Both the position numbers and the translations under genes were made by a program. From Verrucomicrobiaceae bacterium (GTDB taxonomy: Bacteria > Verrucomicrobiota > Verrucomicrobiia > Verrucomicrobiales > DEV007): a stretch of DNA of 64,000 nt. Positions 26,884 through 34,647 of the stretch are shown in pieces; within the stretch, counting starts at the first letter, position 1, and each line of letters starts with the position of its first letter. The notes below the pieces were generated by a model that saw only the letters and a list, made by a program, of their open reading frames with translations, ran no database searches and was not told the DNA's origin. The stretch is taken from assembly GCA_024229495.1 (NCBI GenBank), contig JAAESJ010000559.1, forward strand, positions 1 to 64,000. The letters are read 5' to 3'.

Positions 26884-27332
26884 CAGCCTTCGCCCTCCCC
26901 GGAAAATGATGAAAAAGTGACATTAGTCAACTGGGCTCTGCCACAGGCATTCAATACATCAACCACTCTTTGATGCGGCACACTCTTAGCCGGTGCAATC
27001 GTAAGCATCGCCTTACTGCCACTTAATTCGGATGCCTTCCTGAAACGCTCAAGCGTCGCCGATAACTCGGGCAATTCAGGATTGCCGGGATCATCAATCT
27101 CAAGATCATTCAACACAACCTGTTGATCTCCACGAATAATGATCCGCTGCTCATCAGGAATATCAACAGGGTCTTCCTGTGCAACGGCCCCGGGAAGACC
27201 AAACCCCAAGTCGCTCTCCTGTTTAACAGGTTTGGCTGTAACCATGAAAAAGACGAGGAGTAAAAAGACCATGTCTATCATTGGCCCCATCGGCATCCCT
27301 ACCGTTTCATCATGTCTCTTCGCGCGACGCAT
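26883..27332 (-). CDS. ExbD/TolR family protein 2
   Basis: 149 residues. A short basic cytosolic leader is followed by one transmembrane helix with the proton-path aspartate in G-P-M-I-D-M-V-F-L-L-L-V-F-F-M, then a periplasmic ExbD domain ending V-V-D-V-L-N-A-C-G. A purine-rich Shine-Dalgarno (AGGAGA) precedes the ATG. ExbD dimers sit in the ExbB pentamer pore and couple proton flow to movement. It is the second of two consecutive, clearly divergent ExbD genes. Confidence 0.92.
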   Translation of the reverse strand: MRRAKRHDETVGMPMGPMIDMVFLLLVFFMVTAKPVKQESDLGFGLPGAVAQEDPVDIPDEQRIIIRGDQQVVLNDLEIDDPGNPELPELSATLERFRKASELSGSKAMLTIAPAKSVPHQRVVDVLNACGRAQLTNVTFSSFSGEGEG

Positions 27333-27337
27333 CCTCG

Positions 27338-27790
27338 TTATCTCCTGTATGTGCCAAATAAAACTTGATGTGCCCCTGCCTCTGCCGCCAACTGCATGAA
27401 CCCTTCTGTTACCTCATAGGGCGTATCTTTATCGGCTCGGTAATACACCTTCAAGGGGGGAGCGACCTTGAATCGGGCCTTCAGGTGGCGCTTTAGCTGC
27501 TCCTTGGTTGCCATCTCATTGGCAATGTAAAAGTTCCCCTCTCTGTCAACATTGATGACGTCACGATTACTCAGGTCATCAGGAATCTTGGCCGCACTGG
27601 CAGTAGGCAGGCTGATATCCATCTTGACCTTCTCCTTCGAAAGTTTGGAGGTGACCATGAAAAAAATCAGGAGGAGAAATGTCATGTCAATCATCGGGGT
27701 GATCTGAAAGCTCACCACCTCATCCTTTCTCTTTTCCTGTTGCTTCATCTTCTTCGTTATCCTTCTCGACCAGCCTCCATGCCCCGGCAT
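27338..27790 (-). CDS. ExbD/TolR family protein 1
   Basis: 150 residues from ATG 27790, one base after the ExbB stop. An alternative ATG at 27748, preceded by AGAAGGA, gives a start closer to other ExbDs. Transmembrane helix with Q-I-T-P-M-I-D-M-T-F-L-L-L-I-F-F-M-V containing the essential Asp. The periplasmic domain includes the V-Y-Y-R-A-D-K-D-T-P-Y motif typical of ExbD (residues pairing with TonB in known systems) and the L-A-A-E-A-G helix. Part of the ExbB-ExbD-ExbD-vWA operon. Confidence 0.93.
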   Translation of the reverse strand: MPGHGGWSRRITKKMKQQEKRKDEVVSFQITPMIDMTFLLLIFFMVTSKLSKEKVKMDISLPTASAAKIPDDLSNRDVINVDREGNFYIANEMATKEQLKRHLKARFKVAPPLKVYYRADKDTPYEVTEGFMQLAAEAGAHQVLFGTYRR

Positions 27791-27791
27791 T

Positions 27792-28598
27792 TTATCCCTT
27801 CGGGGCTCCTTCCTCGGAAATCTTGACTTCGCCAGAAAGAACATCCAGTGCAAAACTGGTACGCTTCTGTATAAGAGACATGATTCCCGTCAGCCGATTG
27901 CGAAAGAAGAAATAGAAGAACATTGCCGGAATCCCCACAAATAAACCGCCAGCAGTCGTACCCATGGCTGCATTAATTCCCCCTGCAAGGTCAGCAGGTT
28001 CAGATTTGCCTGCACTGAGGTCTCCGAAACTCTGCATCATTCCCAGAACAGTGCCGAACAGACCAATCATTGGTGCAATAGTCGCAAACACATTCAGGTA
28101 ATTCACCCATTGCATTTGTGCCGTTTCCTCATAATCAAGTTCCTCGCTGGCCGCCTGATCCATGGATTCTTTATTCGCCCTGTCCCGATCAAAGTTTACC
28201 TTTAGCAGTGCAGCTGATAGCACGTTGGTGAAGCTGTTGGTATTCTCATTGCACAACGCATAAGCCCCGCTCACGTCCCTGTCCTGCATAAGCCTGACCA
28301 TGGCATCGCTGATACCTTCCGGGCACATTTTCTTGGCCGAGAAGCGCATAAAACAATAGACAATCGCAGCAATCGTCGCCACCGAGCACAATAACAGAAC
28401 ATGCATCACCCATCCTCCGGATTTATAAACTGACAGGACGGTAATCTCATCACTCTCCACGGTCGAAGCGGTACGGGGGTCATCAGCGCCCTCTGCAACC
28501 ACAAGATCCGTTAACCACCATTGGGAAAACAGGAAAACAGCCAATATGTAGAAAATAGGTCTCATCACGGTAAATAATTCATGTCGTTTCATTGGCAT
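27792..28598 (-). CDS. ExbB/TolQ/MotA family proton-channel protein
   Basis: 268 residues. A cleavable-signal-like first helix (12-30) is followed by a periplasmic stretch and three further helices (about 63-85, 163-190 and 207-230). The MotA/TolQ/ExbB domain shows A-T-I-A-P-M-I-G-L-F-G-T-V-L-G-M and the G-G-I-N-A-A-M-G-T-T-A-G-G-L pore helix with the conserved Thr. It forms the pentameric stator that turns proton flow into work on a periplasmic partner. The extra N-terminal helix is common in PVC and Bacteroidetes ExbB variants. Confidence 0.94.
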   Translation of the reverse strand: MPMKRHELFTVMRPIFYILAVFLFSQWWLTDLVVAEGADDPRTASTVESDEITVLSVYKSGGWVMHVLLLCSVATIAAIVYCFMRFSAKKMCPEGISDAMVRLMQDRDVSGAYALCNENTNSFTNVLSAALLKVNFDRDRANKESMDQAASEELDYEETAQMQWVNYLNVFATIAPMIGLFGTVLGMMQSFGDLSAGKSEPADLAGGINAAMGTTAGGLFVGIPAMFFYFFFRNRLTGIMSLIQKRTSFALDVLSGEVKISEEGAPKG

Positions 28599-28603
28599 CG
28601 TGG

Positions 28604-29494
28604 TTATTTCTCAATCGATAATTTCTCTCGCAGTTCCGCAAGCGGGTATTCGCCACCCATATGCGAATAAAGCTTCTCCAGATCACTCAGGCATTCAAGA
28701 GCCCGCGTTTCCTGCCCAACCAGTTCGTATGTCTTAGCCGCGTGCCATAATCCCCGTGACGCGGCAACTGCCTCAGTCCCATAAAAAAGGAATGGTTCCA
28801 GGAAGCGATCTATCAGGGCGTGGTAATTCTCTTCGATCTGCTCACGAACCCCATCATCTTCCATCCACTTGGGGTTATCCCCTACCAACTTAGAGAACCT
28901 TTCAAAATCAGCAAGTGTAATGACATGCTTCGCATCAAGCAAAAGCTCAGGATCGTCATCATCTGCGGCAATTATCTTCGCCTCGGCAATAACCTCCTCC
29001 CCTGCCCCAAGCTTTACTAAAGCTTGAAGCCTCCCTCTTTTGGCCAGCGCCTTCCTCTTTGCATTCCAGTCCTGCTGTTCGATGAGTTCATAGAGATTGC
29101 GAGCCTTAACGTGATTTTCCCGGTCAATGGTGGCCAGAAAGATTCCTGCTAACTGCATACCTATATCTCCTGCATTGGAATTAGGCAGTCCGAGATAGAC
29201 CCGTTCATCTTCCCACAACTTGGAAAGTTCATTCCTTGGGGCGTCCTCCCCCCCAGCAAGCAACTCCAACTCCCCTTCAACCGGGTCAAAATCAATCATC
29301 CTCACCTGTTCCATGGGGATTGTCCTCGTGCTGCTTCCCGCGCCACCAGCCAAGGGAACACGGATCCGCAACCGAGTTTCATTCAGCTCAAGTATCTGAC
29401 CTCCCAATGCTCTGCCATTCTTAACGTGCACTATATCCTCCGCCGAAGCGTTTCCGAGAATCAGCATCAGGGCCATCAGCTTTATTCTACGCAT
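28604..29494 (-). CDS. Secreted SHD1/SH3-like domain protein of the ExbB/ExbD operon
   Basis: 296 residues from ATG 29494, chosen because AGGAGG lies 7 bases upstream and a signal peptide follows at once (M-R-R-I-K-L-M-A-L-M-L-I-L to A-S-A-E). Residues about 22-70 form a small beta domain (V-K-N-G-R-A-L-G-G-Q-I-L-E-L...R-T-I-P-M-E-Q-V), similar to the SHD1-type modules in nearby genes. The remainder is alpha-helical and may be TPR/HEAT-like. It overlaps the upstream TPR gene by 8 bp. No known function; a periplasmic component of the energised complex is inferred from position. Confidence 0.72.
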   Translation of the reverse strand: MRRIKLMALMLILGNASAEDIVHVKNGRALGGQILELNETRLRIRVPLAGGAGSSTRTIPMEQVRMIDFDPVEGELELLAGGEDAPRNELSKLWEDERVYLGLPNSNAGDIGMQLAGIFLATIDRENHVKARNLYELIEQQDWNAKRKALAKRGRLQALVKLGAGEEVIAEAKIIAADDDDPELLLDAKHVITLADFERFSKLVGDNPKWMEDDGVREQIEENYHALIDRFLEPFLFYGTEAVAASRGLWHAAKTYELVGQETRALECLSDLEKLYSHMGGEYPLAELREKLSIEK

Positions 29495-32288
29495 CGCTAT
29501 CCTCCTGCAACTCGGCCAACCGCCTTCTTGCCTGGCCGTATTCGGGCATGTCACCAAGCTCTTCGCGTTGCACTAACGCGGAGTAGACTTCAATCGCTTC
29601 ACGGGGCCGATCCAGTTCCTCCAGCAACTCACCTCGCCTCAGGTATGACTTTGCAACCATTCTGCGATACTTCCCGTATGCCACATATACACGCTCAAAA
29701 TAAGCAGTAGCCTTTAGCTTATCCCCCTTGGCACTGAGTATTTCTGCTGAGCGAAAAAGCGCCTCAGCTTTAGACGAACTTGAAATGGATTTATCAGCAA
29801 GAAGCACAGTGAGCACTTCAAGCGCCAGATCATGATCCCCTTGCGCGGAAAGAATACCGGCAATAAGCAGATCGGCATCTGCACATTTCCCTGAATATGG
29901 AGTCTCCTCTTTAACCCTGTAAAGAAACTGTAATGCCTGTTCCTGATCATCCCTGTTCAAGGCAATACGTGCACGCCCCAGGTATGCCCGGTCAAGCTCC
30001 AGGCTACGCGGGTTCCATTTTCTTAGACCGGAATAGAGCTCATCCGCATTATCCAACTCCCCCTTATCCAGAAGGTAATCGGCGCAATCAGCGAGAATTC
30101 GGGGATTGTGTATTTCCGGGTCACACAGCCTGGCCGCCATCGCAAATGATAGCCGATAACTCGCAGAGCCTATCGGTTCGGTGCGCGCCGCCGCCCATCT
30201 TGCACGCAGCTCCAGTGTTGTCTTCTCCTCTGACTTTGCCTCTGACACCAGTCGTCCCATCTCAAAAACGTATCCCTGCCTGTTTTCCGGGGAATAAAGT
30301 TTACGCAATCCTTCCAGCACATCAGCAATCCCGAAGAGTTCATGCCGGTCACCATGCATGCGCAGAATATCCCAATACACCAAGCGTGCGGCCGCCTCAT
30401 TACCCTCAGCCTTATGCGCCCATCCTATCCAGTAAACCGCCTCAGCCATCCTGGCACTCTCCGGACTCAAAGCAATGAAACTGGTAAAGTGTTCCCGCAT
30501 ATCACTAAATTTGCCTTGGAGCCTCATCACTTTCCCAATATTGAAGCGACTCTCCTCAAAAAGGCGCCCTGCTGAAGGTTCTATTTTTTTGTAGCTGGCA
30601 AGCCCGGCATCAATATCACCGACTGCCAGCAAACCGTCGCCAAGCAATAGACGAGCTTCATCGTTATAACTGTCACCATCATAAAGGTCTAAATACTCGC
30701 GCAACTCAGAGTTTGCAGCACGGTAATCCGCCATCGCAAAGGTAGTGAAAGCCCGGCGGAAAACAGCATCAGGCCGATAACGTCCATCAGGAAATTCACT
30801 AAGATACTCCTTCAGATGACTCCTGGTCAGTCCATGGTCTCCGTCAAAAGAATACCCCATTCCCTGCCAATAAAAGGCATCCTCGAAGAGAGGATGCCCA
30901 GGCAACTCACGACGCATGTCCTCGAAAAGAGCTACCGCCTCTCCGTTCCGATCCAACTTCAGCAACACAATGCCCTGCATGAAAAGCGCCTGTCCGGAAA
31001 CCCCTGATTGCGGAAAACGGCGGTAAAGAGTGCGGAATCCCTCCAGCGCCTGCTCATGCCTCCCCCAGTTGTGCAGGGATCTGTTTCGCAACATTAGAAC
31101 CTCAGGAAGCTTCGTGGGAAAATCAACAAACCTCTCGATAAATGAATCAGCCGCAGCTACTGCCTTGGACCAGCGGGAGATTTCCATCCAGCACTGGATT
31201 AATGTCAGCGTCGCTCCTGCAGCCAATTCTCCAGGAAGCAGTTCGAGCATCATCTTCTCAAGGATCAGACCCGCTTCCCGGTATCTTCCCAATTGTCGGA
31301 ACGCATCCGCCAAACGAAGCCGCAAGGCAGCATCAAAGTCCTCTACCTGCCTGAAACTTGCCAATTCAGCAGCAACTCTCCGTCGCATCCCGTCATACTG
31401 GAAAATGAATTCCTCATGTCCCCTTGCCCTTAAAATCTCCAGTTTGCCCTCAAGGTCCTTAAGCCGTTCCTGCTGATTCTCGATTAGCCGCTCCCGCGAC
31501 CAGACGCGCTGCAGGCACATTATCGCATTATAATACTTTCCTGCAGCGAGAAACCGCGAACCAAGCTCAAGCGTCAGGCTCTGGAAAGAAATAATCTGCG
31601 TCACCGCGGCAACATCCCGGAACTGCTCAAGCACGAACTCCAGCGCCAACTCAAGCTTGTTACTTTCCAGCAGCGAATAAAGCAATAACACCGTTGCACG
31701 TGCCGCAACCTCCTTCGATTCACGCCGTAATCGCGGCATCTGCCAACTAAAAAAATCAGCGGCATCTGCATGTTCGCTCATTAGCGTACTGCAAACCCCG
31801 AAGAGAAGCAGTGCCTCATGACAGCGCGTCCGCTGATCCGTGCGGAGTTTGCGGGCACGATAGAATTCACCAAAGGCAATCTGTGCAGATTGATATTCCC
31901 CGTTCTGCATCAGGCACAGGCCTCGCCAGAACGCCAGCTCATCTCTGATTCCCGGCAAAGCCTCCTTGCTAGCGAGAACTTCATCGACAATAGGCAATGC
32001 CGCCTTGAAATTCTTCAGCCGCAGCTTGGATATCGCCCTTTGCGGCTTTATACGAACAATGAACTGAGCTGCCTGGGGTTCATCGTGGTAGGTGGTCGCA
32101 AACTCCGAAAACAACATGTCCGCCCTGCCGTAATCCTGCGCATCAAAGGCTCCTTGTGCCTCCGTAAGCAATTCGCTCATGGTTCTTTCCCCGGCAACAG
32201 GCCCCCCGACAACATCCTGTGCCCTTGATTGCGTAGTGGATATCAGCAATATCAGGGCAAATAAAGGCCGGGAAAATCGATCTTGCAT
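29487..32288 (-). CDS. Large secreted tetratricopeptide-repeat protein, first gene of the ExbB/ExbD operon
   Basis: 933 residues from ATG 32288. The TTG at 32369 would put 27 extra residues before the signal peptide and is rejected. Signal peptide: F-S-R-P-L-F-A-L-I-L-L-I-S to S-R-A-Q. The rest is an unbroken alpha solenoid of some 20 TPR-like helical pairs (A-L-F-R-S-A-E-I-L-S-A-K-G-D-K-L-K-A-T and so on). TPR arrays hold protein complexes together. Related organisation exists in tol-pal loci (YbgF/CpoB), but here it is several times larger. It is probably a periplasmic scaffold recruited to the proton-driven ExbB/D motor (inference). Confidence 0.85.
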   Translation of the reverse strand: MQDRFSRPLFALILLISTTQSRAQDVVGGPVAGERTMSELLTEAQGAFDAQDYGRADMLFSEFATTYHDEPQAAQFIVRIKPQRAISKLRLKNFKAALPIVDEVLASKEALPGIRDELAFWRGLCLMQNGEYQSAQIAFGEFYRARKLRTDQRTRCHEALLLFGVCSTLMSEHADAADFFSWQMPRLRRESKEVAARATVLLLYSLLESNKLELALEFVLEQFRDVAAVTQIISFQSLTLELGSRFLAAGKYYNAIMCLQRVWSRERLIENQQERLKDLEGKLEILRARGHEEFIFQYDGMRRRVAAELASFRQVEDFDAALRLRLADAFRQLGRYREAGLILEKMMLELLPGELAAGATLTLIQCWMEISRWSKAVAAADSFIERFVDFPTKLPEVLMLRNRSLHNWGRHEQALEGFRTLYRRFPQSGVSGQALFMQGIVLLKLDRNGEAVALFEDMRRELPGHPLFEDAFYWQGMGYSFDGDHGLTRSHLKEYLSEFPDGRYRPDAVFRRAFTTFAMADYRAANSELREYLDLYDGDSYNDEARLLLGDGLLAVGDIDAGLASYKKIEPSAGRLFEESRFNIGKVMRLQGKFSDMREHFTSFIALSPESARMAEAVYWIGWAHKAEGNEAAARLVYWDILRMHGDRHELFGIADVLEGLRKLYSPENRQGYVFEMGRLVSEAKSEEKTTLELRARWAAARTEPIGSASYRLSFAMAARLCDPEIHNPRILADCADYLLDKGELDNADELYSGLRKWNPRSLELDRAYLGRARIALNRDDQEQALQFLYRVKEETPYSGKCADADLLIAGILSAQGDHDLALEVLTVLLADKSISSSSKAEALFRSAEILSAKGDKLKATAYFERVYVAYGKYRRMVAKSYLRRGELLEELDRPREAIEVYSALVQREELGDMPEYGQARRRLAELQEDSDA

Positions 32289-32378
32289 GGAAACACACAC
32301 TTGCGAAAGATAAGCTTCGATCCAGCAAGAGGTCGACAGGAAACCCGACTCCAGCTTGTTTTTAAACAATCACGCCAT

Positions 32379-32406
32379 TTGGCAACGCATATTACTTGAA
32401 TATATT
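32379..32406 (+). promoter_or_regulatory. Sigma-70-type promoter for the duplicated aspartic protease gene
   Basis: TTGGCA (32379-32384), 16-bp spacer, TATATT (32401-32406), start site near 32413, ATG at 32445. It lies in the 156-bp divergent region shared with the TPR-ExbB operon. An AT-rich palindrome TTGTTT-TT-AAACAA (32357-32370) is next to it. Confidence 0.5.
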
Positions 32407-32444
32407 GAGCTGTTTTTGCCTGACCTGAAGGCAATTATCTTCTA

Positions 32445-33842
32445 ATGTCCACAACCATGAGAACCAGACCCATTAAACTGCTTAGCATTCTCGCGATTTT
32501 GACCTGCCTCAGCGGGTCCGCTTTCGGTCAATTGATACCACGCAAAACCAATACACCGGAATACCGCGAGTTTACCAGCGCCAATGGCAAGGTCATCAAG
32601 GCTCTGCTGATCGACAAGACCGACGACACGCTAACTCTCAAGTTGCCCAACGGTAAAAGCGCAACACTCTCCTATGACAAGCTTAGTGAAGCTGATCAGG
32701 AATACGTCAAGAAATGGGACAAGGAAAAGGAGTTATTCCTCGGTCAATGCAAGACACTGACCATTCGTGAACTCCTTGAAATTCGCGGATATGAAAGCTT
32801 CAAGTTCACAATCAAGGGCAATCACATCTTTGTCGACGGCGAACTCAACGGCAACAAGTCCCAATTCATGATCGACACGGGAGCCCACTCCACCATTCTC
32901 CATATTGAATCGGCAAAAGCCAAGGGGTGCAAAGTAGGTCCATTGGACCAAGTCATTAATGGTATCGGAGGCGACGCACCGGCTGCCAATACTGAAGTGC
33001 CAGAGATCAGGCTCGGTCAGGCCTTTATTAAGGATCAAGTCCTGCTTTCTGCAGACCTTTTCAAGGATATCCCTGGGGCTCGAAAGGACCACGATGCCAT
33101 CCTCGGCGCAGAGTTCATGACTCGGATGCGTGCGGTCATCTCGTATAAAGAGGGCCGTATATTCTTCCGTCCTGACCTCCTCAACGAGGAAGGCGAGGCC
33201 AAAGCCGTGGAAGTCCCTGAATACCGTTTCTTCAAGACCAAGGATCGCAAGACCTACAAGGGCAAGGTCGCCAAGAAGAACGCCACTTCCGTGGAACTGA
33301 AGATTGAGGGTAATAACAAGCCACTGGTATTACCCGTAAGCAGGCTTACCGATGATGACGCCAAGTATGTCAGCGCATGGAGCCCGGAAAGGGAAATCTT
33401 CCTGAGGCAATGCGGAGGGCTTGCCGTGCAGGACATCCTTGAATTGCGCAAATACCAAAGTTTCGAGTACAAGCGGAGAGGCAATCACATCTTTGTCGAC
33501 GGCGAACTCAACAAAAAGGAAACCCGTTTCATGATTGATACCGGAGCAGGCAGTTCTGTTCTCCATGTTGACTGGGCCAAGGAATGTGGCTGCCAGGTTG
33601 GCCCGATGGATCAAACTGTCTACGGGATCGGTGGCAAGGCCCCGGCCGCGATCACCCAGGTCCCAAGCTTGAAAATGGGGCGCGCGCTATTTGAAAACCG
33701 ACGCTTGCTCTCCATTGATCTCTTCAAACAACTCGGAGGAAACCGTGAATATGGAGCAATCTTCGGCGCGGACTTCATGCGTGAAACCGATGCAGTAATC
33801 ACCTACCGCGAGAAGAAAATCTTCCTGCAACCCGACGCCTAA
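32445..33842 (+). CDS. Secreted tandem retropepsin-like aspartic protease with two SHD1 domains
   Basis: 465 residues. Signal peptide ends near residue 29 (S-A-F-G-Q). Two similar halves follow. Each has an SHD1-type module (about 38-92 and 258-312: R-E-F-T/R-F-F-K, L-P-N-G/L-P-V-S-R, A-K-Y-V-S-A-W) and a retropepsin-like domain with F-M-I-D-T-G (Asp 144 and Asp 365) and a later hydrophobic-hydrophobic-Gly (A-I-L-G, A-I-F-G). Retropepsins normally need a dimer to bring two D-T-G loops together; here both are in one chain, as in pepsin. The DNA of the halves shares a 33-bp perfect match (32817-32849 and 33480-33512). Likely a periplasmic or extracellular peptidase. Confidence 0.85.
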   Translation: MSTTMRTRPIKLLSILAILTCLSGSAFGQLIPRKTNTPEYREFTSANGKVIKALLIDKTDDTLTLKLPNGKSATLSYDKLSEADQEYVKKWDKEKELFLGQCKTLTIRELLEIRGYESFKFTIKGNHIFVDGELNGNKSQFMIDTGAHSTILHIESAKAKGCKVGPLDQVINGIGGDAPAANTEVPEIRLGQAFIKDQVLLSADLFKDIPGARKDHDAILGAEFMTRMRAVISYKEGRIFFRPDLLNEEGEAKAVEVPEYRFFKTKDRKTYKGKVAKKNATSVELKIEGNNKPLVLPVSRLTDDDAKYVSAWSPEREIFLRQCGGLAVQDILELRKYQSFEYKRRGNHIFVDGELNKKETRFMIDTGAGSSVLHVDWAKECGCQVGPMDQTVYGIGGKAPAAITQVPSLKMGRALFENRRLLSIDLFKQLGGNREYGAIFGADFMRETDAVITYREKKIFLQPDA

Positions 33843-33859
33843 CGAATTGGCTCTCTTAC

Positions 33860-34528
33860 TTATTCTGCCGGCTTCACTTCAAAATAGGAGCCGGCAACCA
33901 CCTTCTCGGCCAGGAGAACATTGACGGCCACATCGCGTCCGGACTCCTTATGGGAAGGATCCCCCCCGCCAAAGTCCCAGAACCACCCCTTGTATTTGCC
34001 TGAAGAGGCTTCCAGCACAAGTCCCTTGCTGGTAAGGGTAAGTTTCCAGTGACAATTGGCCGACGCTTTACTTGCAAGACGCAGAGCCGGAGTGACCGTG
34101 AGGTTTGGTCCCTCAGGGCGCCTCTTTGCGCTGTCATCGCGCGCAATAACCCATCCCTTGTATTTTCCTGCAGCAGCGCGCACGAGGTAACCCTGTTGAG
34201 TCTCTACAAATTGCCAGGCTGAAGTGTCACGCGATTCACTGGCCAGGGAGATACCCTCAACCACTTCGACGCCATGCAGTTTACCCGCCTTGGCTTTCTC
34301 AGTGACATCAATGAACCATCCCTTAAAACGCGAAACCACCGGGCTGAGCGTTCGTGGTTTACTGGCACTTTTTTCCCCGGATCCCACGGAGGCATTACTC
34401 TCAATCTCACGCAATCCCTTGATAAACGCGGCGTGCCCCTTCACTTCCTGTGGACTTTCCGCAGAGGCAATGCCAATCAACCATGAACCCACAAAGACAG
34501 AGATAATCTGGATAGGGATGCTTTTCAT
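33860..34528 (-). CDS. Secreted protein with threefold K-G-W repeat (hypothetical)
   Basis: 222 residues from ATG 34528, where a signal peptide begins (M-K-S-I-P-I-Q-I...I-A-S-A-E). The longer frame from 34636 adds 36 residues without a signal. The mature region holds three related ~55-residue units, each with (Y/F)-K-G-W followed by an acidic turn: F-K-G-W-F-I-D, Y-K-G-W-V-I-A-R-D and Y-K-G-W-F-W-D-F. Two are preceded by G-(Y/L)-(L/V)-(V/L)-x-A. Threefold symmetry suggests a beta-trefoil or similar lectin-like fold, but this is inference. No family recognised. Confidence 0.7.
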   Translation of the reverse strand: MKSIPIQIISVFVGSWLIGIASAESPQEVKGHAAFIKGLREIESNASVGSGEKSASKPRTLSPVVSRFKGWFIDVTEKAKAGKLHGVEVVEGISLASESRDTSAWQFVETQQGYLVRAAAGKYKGWVIARDDSAKRRPEGPNLTVTPALRLASKASANCHWKLTLTSKGLVLEASSGKYKGWFWDFGGGDPSHKESGRDVAVNVLLAEKVVAGSYFEVKPAE

Positions 34529-34647
34529 GAAATTGGAAAAATGGGATTTTTGCCATGCGCAAGGGCTGATATTAACGGATGTGATCACGTAACACTCCTT
34601 CGCGAAAACACGCATCACCGGAATTCCCGGACCCACAGGCCCTGGGA

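Noticed and set aside
32445-33842. Retrotransposon or retroviral origin for the retropepsin gene
   Set aside because: No reverse transcriptase, integrase or terminal repeats; it has a signal peptide and SHD1 domains, as in ordinary secreted bacterial proteins.
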